From Bacteroidales bacterium (lineage in GTDB: Bacteria; Bacteroidota; Bacteroidia; Bacteroidales; P3), in assembly GCA_017958525.1 (NCBI GenBank), contig JAGDCN010000064.1, positions 1 through 38,723 on the forward strand: a stretch of DNA of 38,723 nt. The letters are read 5' to 3'. Below the pieces are notes generated by a model. The model ran no database searches. It was given only the letters and a program-made list of their open reading frames with translations, and was not told where the DNA came from. Below, piece after piece: positions 25,502-32,873 of the stretch. The translations under genes and the position numbers were made by a program. Within the stretch, counting starts at the first letter, position 1, and the number at the start of each line of letters is the position of its first letter.

Positions 25502-26851
25502 TTACCATTCTTCGGCGTATCCAATATAGTTGTGCGGCGTCACTGAACACAGACGCTCTTTGGTGTCGTCGCTAACATCGAGGGAAGCAATGAAGTCTGC
25601 TATCGTTTCTGCCGTCACTTTCTCGTTGGTGCGCGTCAATTGCTTCAACGCTTCATACGGATTAGGGTAATCCACCGAGCGCAGAATGGTTTGTATGGCT
25701 TCGGCTGTCACCGCCCAGTTGTCTTCGAGATCGTCGTGCAGCTTGGCTTCGTTCAGCAGGAGTTTCCCAAGACCTTTCATCAGCGACTGCAGCGCTACAA
25801 GCGTATGTGCCAACGGCACACCAAGGTTTCGGATAACTGTGGAATCTGTCAGGTCGCGCTGCATACGTGAAATGGGAAGCTTCATTGACAAATGTGTCAG
25901 TATGGCATCGGCAAGACCCAAGTTACCTTCGGCGTTCTCGAAGTCTATGGGGTTCACCTTGTGCGGCATTGCCGAGCTGCCTACTTCGCCGGCTTTGATT
26001 CGCTGACGGAAATAGTTCATTGAGATATAGGTCCATATATCACGGCACAGGTCGATAAGAATGGTGTTCAATCTTCTCAACCCATCAAGGTAGGCTGCCA
26101 GATAGTCATAGTTCTCAATCTGTGTTGTCAACTCCTGTCTTTCCAGGCCTAAACTCTCTTTCATAAACCGTTTGGCAAAAACTCGCCAGTCAACATCGGG
26201 ATACGCAACCCGGTGGGCGTTGAGGTTGCCTGTGGCACCACCGAACTTGCCTGAAAATGGAATGGCATCAAGGGTATTCAGCTGTTCTTTCATACGATAC
26301 ACAAACACTATTAGCTCCTTGCCCAACGCTGTCGGCGACGCCGGCTGACCGTGGGTATGGGCAAGCATCGGTATGTTTCTCCATTCGTTGGCCATTCCTG
26401 TTATCTTTTCCATAACTTCCACGTATGCAGGTCGTATTACCTGCTCGTGGGCCTCGTGCATCATCATCGGGAACGACGTGTTGTTTATGTCCTGTGATGT
26501 AAGGCCGAAGTGAACCAACTCGTGAGGCAGCGATGACCCGAATTCCAGCGTGTTGAATTTCTCTTTGATGAAATATTCAACTGCCTTAACGTCGTGGTTT
26601 GTGGTTTTTTCTATTTCTTTGACTCGCTGCGCAGATTCCAGATTCCATTTGAGGTAAATGTCTCTTAACGCAGCCTCCATCGACGAAGTAAGATTAATTG
26701 CTCCCAGTTGTTTTACCAATGCAATGTAATACTCTATTTCAACACGGACACGGTAGCAGATCAGTGCCGATTCTGAAAAGAAGTTGGCTAAGGGTTCTGT
26801 TTTGCCGCGGTAGCGGCCGTCAATGGGCGAAATTGCTTCCAGTATATTCAT
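25502..26851 (-). CDS. purB: Adenylosuccinate lyase
   Basis: A 449-residue tetrameric lyase acting twice in purine synthesis (SAICAR cleavage and adenylosuccinate cleavage). I take the ATG of MNILEAISPIDGRYRGKTE; a TTG two codons upstream is possible. The superfamily signature is SSAMPHKVNPIDFENAEGN, preceded by TSQDINNTS and HTHGQPASPT. It resembles the longer E. coli type (456 residues, ending NYIG) rather than the short B. subtilis type. It starts 11 bp after the PHP-phosphatase gene. purD, the other purine gene, lies 11 kb to the left in a separate unit. Confidence 0.97.
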   Translation of the reverse strand: MNILEAISPIDGRYRGKTEPLANFFSESALICYRVRVEIEYYIALVKQLGAINLTSSMEAALRDIYLKWNLESAQRVKEIEKTTNHDVKAVEYFIKEKFNTLEFGSSLPHELVHFGLTSQDINNTSFPMMMHEAHEQVIRPAYVEVMEKITGMANEWRNIPMLAHTHGQPASPTALGKELIVFVYRMKEQLNTLDAIPFSGKFGGATGNLNAHRVAYPDVDWRVFAKRFMKESLGLERQELTTQIENYDYLAAYLDGLRRLNTILIDLCRDIWTYISMNYFRQRIKAGEVGSSAMPHKVNPIDFENAEGNLGLADAILTHLSMKLPISRMQRDLTDSTVIRNLGVPLAHTLVALQSLMKGLGKLLLNEAKLHDDLEDNWAVTAEAIQTILRSVDYPNPYEALKQLTRTNEKVTAETIADFIASLDVSDDTKERLCSVTPHNYIGYAEEW

Positions 26852-26862
26852 AATCAATTTTT

Positions 26863-27645
26863 TTATTCTCCTATAGCAAGGTTTTTATTTTCAAATTCGT
26901 ATTTATCAAGCAACTTTATAATCTTCTTGTTGTTGGTCGAGTGTTTCAACGCTTGTGCATACATAAGATTGTGCATATCTGTACCCAGAAATTCCACCCA
27001 GCCGTTTTCAATATACTCAAAGGCTTTTTTTTGCGCGGATTCGCCGTAGAATCCATCAAGCGAGAGTATATTTACCTGCAGATATACGCCCTGCTCCTTA
27101 AACTGTTCCAAATTATCGTCGTGAGCATCATAGTACGGATAGCGCTCAGGATGGGCCAGAATGACGTCGTATCCCTCCATCTGCAGTTTAAACACAGTGT
27201 CTTCCAATCCCATACGCTTCTGATGAAGCGAAAACTCAATAAGAACCATACCTTTTTCGGATCCTCGTTTAGGGTCGGTGAAGCGGTATGTCATTAGCTG
27301 GCCACTGTTCATATATTCGTCGAAACCGTCGCTAACCTGAAACTCACCTGTGACACTGGTCATTCTGGGTATATCGCGGGTTCCTTTATTGGCCTCTACT
27401 TCGGCACAGAAATTCTTGTAACGCTCCCTGATGTCGTCGGCCTTGTTCGGAAAACGGGGATAGCAGAAATGCGGTGTCAGACGTATTTCCTTGAATCCGC
27501 ATTGTTTCATTGTCTCCATCACCTCCAACGATTCTTCCAACGATTTACTTCCGTCATCTACCAGCGGCAGCAAATGACAGTGCATATCCGTCACAAGTGG
27601 CGAATAAATGGGCGAAACACGGTTTTTTTTCAGAAAATCAAACAT
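26863..27645 (-). CDS. PHP-fold tyrosine-protein phosphatase (CpsB/CapC-like)
   Basis: A 260-residue cytoplasmic protein with the PHP metal-binding motifs: DMHCHLLPLVDDG, RLTPHFCYP, VTGEFQVSD, VLIEFSLH, DVILAHPERYPYY and FLGTDMHNL. This set matches Gram-positive CpsB/YwqE-type phosphatases, which remove phosphate from tyrosines of capsule BY-kinases. In Bacteroidota it usually accompanies exopolysaccharide export genes. Here it is alone between murA (17 bp) and purB (11 bp), with no BY-kinase or capsule cluster in the window. Target is unknown; regulation of the tyrosine-phosphorylated export machinery is inferred from the family. Confidence 0.88.
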   Translation of the reverse strand: MFDFLKKNRVSPIYSPLVTDMHCHLLPLVDDGSKSLEESLEVMETMKQCGFKEIRLTPHFCYPRFPNKADDIRERYKNFCAEVEANKGTRDIPRMTSVTGEFQVSDGFDEYMNSGQLMTYRFTDPKRGSEKGMVLIEFSLHQKRMGLEDTVFKLQMEGYDVILAHPERYPYYDAHDDNLEQFKEQGVYLQVNILSLDGFYGESAQKKAFEYIENGWVEFLGTDMHNLMYAQALKHSTNNKKIIKLLDKYEFENKNLAIGE

Positions 27646-27662
27646 ATTATGTATGTTTTTAG

Positions 27663-29024
27663 TCAGTTGTTTATTCTCTTTATCTTGGCTCCCAGTGCAT
27701 TGAGGCGTTCGTCTATGTGCTCGTAGCCGCGATCAATCTGTTCGATATTGTCTATTGTGCTGGTTCCCTGGGCAGCCATTGCGGCTATCAGCAAAGCCAC
27801 ACCGGCACGGATGTCGGGCGATGTCATATGCATCCCGCGCAATGAGTGTTCTCTGGCTAATCCAATGACCGTTGCTCGATGGGGGTCGCACAGTATTATC
27901 TGCGCACCCATATCTATCAGTTTGTCAACAAAGAACAGACGGCTCTCAAACATCTTTTGATGTATCAGTACGCTGCCGCGTGCCTGGATGGCTGTGACAA
28001 GCGCGATGCTTATCAAGTCGGGCGTGAAACCTGGCCACGGGGCGTCGGCAATGGTCAATATCGATCCGTCCATAAAACGGTCTATCTCATAGATTTCCTT
28101 TGCAGGAATGTACAAATCGTCGCCTTTCTGCCATATCTCCACTCCCAAACGGCGAAACACCTGCGGAATGAGACCTAGATGGTCGAGGGCTACATTGCCT
28201 ATAGTTATGTCACTCTGCGTCATCGCAGCCATTCCTATAAAACTGCCAACCTCTATCATATCCGGCAGAAGTCTGTGTGTAGTGCCTCCAAGTTGATCCA
28301 CGCCCTCTATAACGAGGCGGTTGCTGCGCACACCACTGATGCGGGCACCCATAGCGTTCAGCATCTCACAGAGCTGATAGACGTATGGCTCACAGGCGGC
28401 ATTCATAATGGTTGTTGTACCTTTGCCCAACACCGATGCCATAATAATATTTGCGGTACCTGTGACGCTGGCTTCGTCTAACAGCATATATTTTCCTTCC
28501 AACCCATTGGGAGCGGTAAGGCAATAGCCACCAAAAGACTTGCTGCGACCGTTGCCGTCGTCAGCAACACGCAACTTGAAGTCCTCGACTTTTGCTCCCA
28601 GCATCTCCATTCCTGTCAGGTGGGTGTCAATACGGCGCCTGCCTATTTTGTCTCCCCCGGGTTGAGGTACAATGGCTTTCCCAAAACGCGCCAGCAAAGG
28701 ACCAGCAAGCATTACGCTGCCTCGAAGACTGGAGGCTAACTGGCAGTACTCCATTCCGCCAAGCAAGTCGGTTCTCACTTCATTGGCAGTGAATGCATAA
28801 CTCTTTCCCACTCCTTCCCACTCCAATTCTTCAACCTTAACTCCAAGCAGTTTCAAAAGACTTATCAGATGGTTCACATCACGTATATCGGGTATGTTCT
28901 CGATAACCACACGTTCCTCGGTAAGCAACACTGCACACAACACCTGCAAAGCCTCGTTTTTGGCCCCCTGCGGCATTATGGTACCCTTGAGTTTATAGCC
29001 TCCTTCTATTTCAAAACTACTCAT
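27663..29024 (-). CDS. murA: UDP-N-acetylglucosamine 1-carboxyvinyltransferase MurA
   Basis: A 453-residue enzyme for the first committed step of peptidoglycan synthesis (enolpyruvyl transfer from PEP to UDP-GlcNAc). It starts SSFEIEGGYKLKGTIMPQGAKNEAL, with K22-N23 of the KN motif. The loop that holds catalytic C115 in E. coli (PGGCxIGARPVDLH) reads QPGGDKIGRRRIDTH here, so the cysteine is D125. This natural C-to-D change makes MurA insensitive to fosfomycin. The C-terminal WPGFTPDL carries the conserved catalytic aspartate. Length is slightly above E. coli MurA (419). DUF4290 lies directly upstream (19 bp). Confidence 0.97.
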   Translation of the reverse strand: MSSFEIEGGYKLKGTIMPQGAKNEALQVLCAVLLTEERVVIENIPDIRDVNHLISLLKLLGVKVEELEWEGVGKSYAFTANEVRTDLLGGMEYCQLASSLRGSVMLAGPLLARFGKAIVPQPGGDKIGRRRIDTHLTGMEMLGAKVEDFKLRVADDGNGRSKSFGGYCLTAPNGLEGKYMLLDEASVTGTANIIMASVLGKGTTTIMNAACEPYVYQLCEMLNAMGARISGVRSNRLVIEGVDQLGGTTHRLLPDMIEVGSFIGMAAMTQSDITIGNVALDHLGLIPQVFRRLGVEIWQKGDDLYIPAKEIYEIDRFMDGSILTIADAPWPGFTPDLISIALVTAIQARGSVLIHQKMFESRLFFVDKLIDMGAQIILCDPHRATVIGLAREHSLRGMHMTSPDIRAGVALLIAAMAAQGTSTIDNIEQIDRGYEHIDERLNALGAKIKRINN

Positions 29025-29043
29025 TTCTCTCTATTGTTGGTTT

Positions 29044-29676
29044 TCAATTGTTCTTTTTCTTCTTCTTTTTCTTCTTAGATGATATTATATCTATCGGCAT
29101 TGTGCCATTGGGAACATCAATTGGTCTGTCACGAAGCAACATCTCTACACGTTCGTCTCCCGACATCCGCACCATCTGGTCAACAATGATATTGTCGTCT
29201 GACAACTCGCCGTTCCACACCAAATAGTCGCGCTTGGCATGTTGGGCAATCAGCTTCACCAGTTCGTTGTATTCTTCACCGTCAGGAACTTCACTCAGGT
29301 TTTTCAGCATCGACTGCAAATATTCGCCATACTGTCTGATTTTAATTTCCCCGCTTTTATACGGCAAACGTTCTCTCTCCTCTTGTTTCTCTCCACTGTT
29401 ACGCTCCTTCAAAGTTTCCAGTTCTTTCGCCTCAAATGGCCACGCACTCGCCAACTTGAAATCAGACATCAGCATCAAATGATCCCACAACTTGTGATAT
29501 GACACATCGTCGCGCAATGACAATCCACTCACAAGTCCCATCATTGTGATAATCGCCTGCGATGCCTCTTTCTTGGTATCTCCATCGGGAAGTTCACAGA
29601 CGTCGTCAATTATCTTCTTGACTGAACGTCCATATTCCCTAAACATCATATCTCCTCTTTTAGTATTGTATTCCAT
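29044..29676 (-). CDS. DUF4290 family protein with poly-lysine tail
   Basis: A 210-residue protein that I recognise as DUF4290, found throughout Bacteroidota next to murA. It opens MEYNTKRGDMMFREYGRSVKKIIDDV and is mostly helical and charged, with no signal peptide, so it is cytoplasmic. The last 13 residues are SSKKKKKKKKNN-like, eight consecutive lysines, which suggests nucleic-acid or membrane-phosphate contact. The family has no proven function known to me. Its place just before murA suggests cell-wall involvement, as inference. It may lead the murA-PHP-purB operon, with 41 bp to the pseudouridine synthase upstream. Confidence 0.85.
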   Translation of the reverse strand: MEYNTKRGDMMFREYGRSVKKIIDDVCELPDGDTKKEASQAIITMMGLVSGLSLRDDVSYHKLWDHLMLMSDFKLASAWPFEAKELETLKERNSGEKQEERERLPYKSGEIKIRQYGEYLQSMLKNLSEVPDGEEYNELVKLIAQHAKRDYLVWNGELSDDNIIVDQMVRMSGDERVEMLLRDRPIDVPNGTMPIDIISSKKKKKKKKNN

Positions 29677-29717
29677 TTTAAAATATAATATTAATATAAA
29701 ACGGCATATACTATTAT

Positions 29718-30596
29718 TTATTGTTTCACATTATCAAAAAGTGCGGCAAACTCTGCGGGGATATCTGTTTCAAAACGCATTTCCTTGCCTGTCACTGGAT
29801 GATAAAAACACAACCTGAACGCGTGAAGCGCCAACCTTTTCAATGGAGAATCGTCGTCACGATAACCATAGATTGGATCCTTCAGCAGTGGATGTCCTCG
29901 TTCGCGCATATGCACTCTTATCTGGTTGCGCCGACCTGTCTCCAGAGTCATTTGAACTAATGCAAAACGTCCTTTTTTTTTCAATGTCTTGTAGTGAGTT
30001 ATCGCCAACTTGCCACCATTATCAACAGGTGAGGATTCTACACAGAATTCTCCGTCGGTCAACCACGAACGTACCATTCCATTGGCTGGTATCGGCGCAC
30101 CCCAACAGACAGATACATACGCTCTGTCAAAAACTCGCTCCTTCCAATTATGCTCTAATTCACGTGCTACTTCTTTCGATTTGGCCACCAATAATAAACC
30201 CGATGTGTCTCTGTCTAAACGATGGACAATATGAGCTCTCTGACGAGAACGACGCCTGATGAAATATTCATTCAATTCGCTTATCACCGACTGGTCATTG
30301 GGATGTACACTATTGCTTAGTAAACCCTCTGGCTTATTAACCACCATCAGATAATGATCCTCATAAACTATCGGCATTTTTCCACGCATTACCTTTTTCC
30401 TGTCTTCGTCACCCTCAATTATCACTTTCATACCCGCACTTAAAGGAAAATCGTATTGCGTTATCCTTCTCGATGAAATAATAACTCTATGTGCCAATAT
30501 TTCCTTCTGCTTTGTCCTGCTGCTGTCCGGAAATGTCTTCTCTATTAACTCCAACAGTTTAATCGGTTCTTTAACCTCTATTTCCAATGTTCTCAT
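29718..30596 (-). CDS. RluA/RluD-family pseudouridine synthase
   Basis: A 292-residue RNA-modifying enzyme. An S4-like RNA-binding domain occupies about residues 10-70 (LLELIEKTFPDSSRTKQKEILAHRVIISSRRI). The catalytic domain has VNKPEGLLSNS, the motif HRLDRDTSGLLLVAKS with the catalytic aspartate (RLD), ALVQMTLETGRRNQIRVHM and HPLLKDPIYG. Such enzymes convert uridines of 23S rRNA or tRNA to pseudouridine; the exact site cannot be told. It is separated from the tRNA-deacylase gene upstream by 114 bp containing a parS-like site, and DUF4290 follows after 41 bp. Confidence 0.93.
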   Translation of the reverse strand: MRTLEIEVKEPIKLLELIEKTFPDSSRTKQKEILAHRVIISSRRITQYDFPLSAGMKVIIEGDEDRKKVMRGKMPIVYEDHYLMVVNKPEGLLSNSVHPNDQSVISELNEYFIRRRSRQRAHIVHRLDRDTSGLLLVAKSKEVARELEHNWKERVFDRAYVSVCWGAPIPANGMVRSWLTDGEFCVESSPVDNGGKLAITHYKTLKKKGRFALVQMTLETGRRNQIRVHMRERGHPLLKDPIYGYRDDDSPLKRLALHAFRLCFYHPVTGKEMRFETDIPAEFAALFDNVKQ

Positions 30597-30618
30597 CTAT
30601 TCAAATCTTGATTTTTAA

Positions 30619-30634
30619 TGTTACACGTGAAACA
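30619..30634. other. parS-like ParB binding site
   Basis: TGTTACACGTGAAACA lies in the 114-bp spacer upstream of the pseudouridine synthase gene. It fits the parS consensus TGTTNCACGTGAAACA and differs at one base from the fully symmetric form TGTTTCACGTGAAACA. Such 16-mers are rarely found by chance and usually mark the replication-origin region, where ParB spreads and loads SMC. I found no second copy in the window. Confidence 0.8.
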
Positions 30635-30710
30635 TACACATAATTAATTACACTTCAGTTATTTGTGTATATTTTAGTATTATGAACCATTTGGTCCCGT
30701 TTATCAACAC

Positions 30711-31223
30711 TCATTCCGACGAATCTCCATATAAATTCAGTATTTCGTACTTATTCCCCGAATATTTTATGAATTTCAACATTTCTTGGCTACTTATCAC
30801 CAGCGAAGCCCTGTTATCGTTGGGATGAAAACTAACCTTTTCAACCTCTAACAACTTTGAATCAACAAACAAAGTCACCTCTTTATTTACGTCGTTGACA
30901 AGTGTGAACAGACTGACCGATCCTGGTTTCACTCCCAAATATCGCATCATTCGCTCAGGCGATGCAAACGAAAGTTTGCCCTGATGCAACATTTTCTCCA
31001 CACTGTGAATATCCATTGCATAACTGCTCTCCATAATCACAAGGTAATGACGGTTGCCTTTGTGATTGCGAAAAAACAAATTTTTACACAACGTTGTCCC
31101 TTCACCGCGATAAAACTGCGATGCAATCTCTATTGTAGGTGCCTCAGGATGCTCATAGTACTCGTATTTTATTTCTAGTTTGTCTAAATAGTCATATACC
31201 TGCTGCTGACCTATCCTTTCCAT
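30711..31223 (-). CDS. YbaK/ProX-type aminoacyl-tRNA deacylase
   Basis: A 170-residue trans-editing enzyme. Motifs CKNLFFRNHKGNRHYLVIM (lysine of the active site), YLGVKPGSVSLFTLVND and FHPNDNRASLVISSQEMLKFI place it in the ProXp/PrdX branch, which hydrolyses wrongly charged tRNA-Pro (for example Ala-tRNA-Pro). The N-terminal YDYLDKLEIKYEYYEHPEAPT is also typical. Length matches this branch (about 165-170). It lies 21 bp downstream of nadA and is probably cotranscribed with it. Its tRNA specificity is assigned from sequence pattern only. Confidence 0.88.
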   Translation of the reverse strand: MERIGQQQVYDYLDKLEIKYEYYEHPEAPTIEIASQFYRGEGTTLCKNLFFRNHKGNRHYLVIMESSYAMDIHSVEKMLHQGKLSFASPERMMRYLGVKPGSVSLFTLVNDVNKEVTLFVDSKLLEVEKVSFHPNDNRASLVISSQEMLKFIKYSGNKYEILNLYGDSSE

Positions 31224-31244
31224 ATCTTCTCTCGAGGCTTTTGA

Positions 31245-32192
31245 CTACTTTATTATTCCCAACTCACGCGACATATCAAGCATCTTGACTATCGGACGAG
31301 CTGCTTTTTCTATCATTTCTGCACTAAGTGTTATTTCAGGGCTCTCGTCGCGCAAACAACGATATAATTTCTCCAGAGTATTCATTTTCATATATGCACA
31401 CTCCATACAACTGCAACTGTCTCCACTTGCAACGGTGAGGAACTCTTTGTCGGGATTATTTCTACGCATCTCATAAAGAATGCCAGACTCGGTGGCAACA
31501 ATAAAACGCTTCTTTTCAGACGTTTCAATATATTTCAACATCGCTTTTGTCGATCCAATAAAGTCGGCTACAGCAAGTACAGCTGAATTGCACTCCGGAT
31601 GGGCCACAACAGGTGCATCGGGATTCTGCTGCTTCAAGCTAATAATATTTTCTGCCTCCAACGCATCGTGGACAACACAAACACCATTCCATAACACCAT
31701 ATTGCGACCTGTCCTGCTGTTGATGTAACCACCTAAATTTTTGTCTGGAGCGAATATCAACTTCTGATCTGCAGGCAAAGCATTTATTAACTTTTCGGCA
31801 TTTCCAGATGTACAAATCAAATCCGACTCTGCCTTTACCTCTGCAGAACAGTTCACATAAGATACTACCATATGACCCGGATATTTCTTCTTGAATTCAC
31901 GCAGGTCGGCTCCACTGCACGACTCGGCAAGCGAACAACTGGCATCTACGTCGGGTAACAGCACCTTACGACTAGGATTCAATATCTTCGCCGTTTCAGC
32001 CATAAAATGTACTCCGCAAAACACAATTATCTCCGCATCCGTACGCTGGGCTTCTTGTGCCAATGCAAGACTGTCGCCCACGTAGTCGGACAATTCCTGT
32101 ATCTCATCAATTTGGTAGTAATGGCCAAGAATTACAGCATTTTTTTCTTTTTTTAATCGCAATATTTCATTTTTATATTCGTTGTTAGTCAT
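31245..32192 (-). CDS. nadA: Quinolinate synthase A
   Basis: A 315-residue 4Fe-4S enzyme that condenses iminoaspartate with dihydroxyacetone phosphate to quinolinate for NAD synthesis. It opens EILRLKKEKNAVILGHYYQIDEIQELSDYVGDSLALAQEA, typical of NadA. Likely cluster ligands are C115 (VNCSAEVKA), C201 (HPECNSAVL) and C265 at the end of CSCMEC (260-265). Length is in the range of the short class (about 300-350). nadB, its usual partner, is not in the window. A 16-bp palindrome sits at the predicted transcript start, and it faces the large A+T-rich spacer and rpiB. Confidence 0.96.
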   Translation of the reverse strand: MTNNEYKNEILRLKKEKNAVILGHYYQIDEIQELSDYVGDSLALAQEAQRTDAEIIVFCGVHFMAETAKILNPSRKVLLPDVDASCSLAESCSGADLREFKKKYPGHMVVSYVNCSAEVKAESDLICTSGNAEKLINALPADQKLIFAPDKNLGGYINSRTGRNMVLWNGVCVVHDALEAENIISLKQQNPDAPVVAHPECNSAVLAVADFIGSTKAMLKYIETSEKKRFIVATESGILYEMRRNNPDKEFLTVASGDSCSCMECAYMKMNTLEKLYRCLRDESPEITLSAEMIEKAARPIVKMLDMSRELGIIK

Positions 32193-32245
32193 ATTACTTT
32201 ATTTTAGTTACGGATTCTGATTATAAATATAATAAAACTATATTT

Positions 32246-32261
32246 TTTTCCAATTGGAAAA
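32246..32261. promoter_or_regulatory. Palindromic operator candidate before nadA
   Basis: TTTTCCAATTGGAAAA is a perfect 16-bp palindrome. It lies 3 bp beyond the -7 candidate of nadA, on top of the predicted transcript start, a usual place for repressor binding. The binding protein is unknown. Confidence 0.4.
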
Positions 32262-32263
32262 TG

Positions 32264-32271
32264 CAAAATTA
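32264..32271 (-). promoter_or_regulatory. Possible -7 element of nadA
   Basis: TAATTTTG on the minus strand fits TAnnTTTG. A TTTG lies 16 bases upstream, shorter than the usual 19-21. It would start transcription near 32257, about 65 bases before nadA. Confidence 0.4.
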
Positions 32272-32661
32272 CAAAAATTCAACGATTCAAAAAATAAATA
32301 AAAGGATATAAATTTAAAATTCTTTTTTTCTTTTATTTTTTTGTGCTGTTCAAATGTTCAAAACCTGCATTTTTAAAACAATTCACAACTTTGAATAAAC
32401 ACATATAACAATACTTTTCACCATACATTATCCTTTAAATCAAATATTTTAATCTTTATCAACATATTGTTGAATTTTGATTAAACATAAACTTGTTAAA
32501 ACAGCAATTCTGTTAATTCATCATTTGATTATTTATGAAAAATACCGTTTTTAATAACACAAATGAACATTTTTAAAAGCATATTATTTTTAAACTTTTT
32601 TCAAACATCAATATAAACAACAATTTCACATTCAAATGTTGAAAATTAAAAAAACTTAACA

Positions 32662-32705
32662 CCGATATAACTCCGATATAACTCCGACCCTATTCCGTCT
32701 ATACA
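32662..32705. repeat. Four iteron-like 11-bp units
   Basis: Units start at 32662, 32673, 32684 and 32695. The first two are identical (CCGATATAACT); the third is CCGACCCTATT and the fourth CCGTCTATACA. Each begins with CCG exactly 11 bases apart, one helical turn, in otherwise A+T-rich DNA. This layout is typical of protein-binding iterons. Confidence 0.6.
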
Positions 32706-32845
32706 ATGTTCAAATCTCCTTCACATTTTAATATTTATGACATATAAAAATGTTATAATATCATAATTATTTGATTTATAAATAATTTTATTTTCGTGGT
32801 TAAAAAAAGTGTTTTATACCTGACTTTCAAGTGAATTATTATTTG

Positions 32846-32853
32846 TATATTTG
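32846..32853 (+). promoter_or_regulatory. Possible -7 element of rpiB
   Basis: TATATTTG fits TAnnTTTG and lies 20 bp before the rpiB ATG. No clear -33 element is seen. It overlaps the palindrome ATTTGCAAAT (32849-32858). Confidence 0.45.
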
Positions 32854-32873
32854 CAAATCTTAATATTTACTAT

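Larger units (their letters stand above)
32193..32873. other. Large A+T-rich spacer, candidate replication origin
   Basis: A 681-bp gene-free stretch between the divergent nadA and rpiB. It is dominated by runs of A and T, more so than any other part of the window. It contains a 16-bp palindrome (32246-32261), TTATCAACA (32456-32464, one mismatch from a DnaA box) followed by TCAACA-TAT-TGTTGA (32459-32473), three TTCAAATGTT-like words (32349, 32631, 32705) and four 11-bp iteron-like units (32662-32705). Genes diverge from it on both sides. No dnaA gene flanks it. See the findings for the origin hypothesis. Confidence 0.45.

Noticed and set aside
30168..30180. TTCACGTGCTAC, a second parS-like word
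   Set aside because: It lies within the pseudouridine synthase gene and only half of the site matches.
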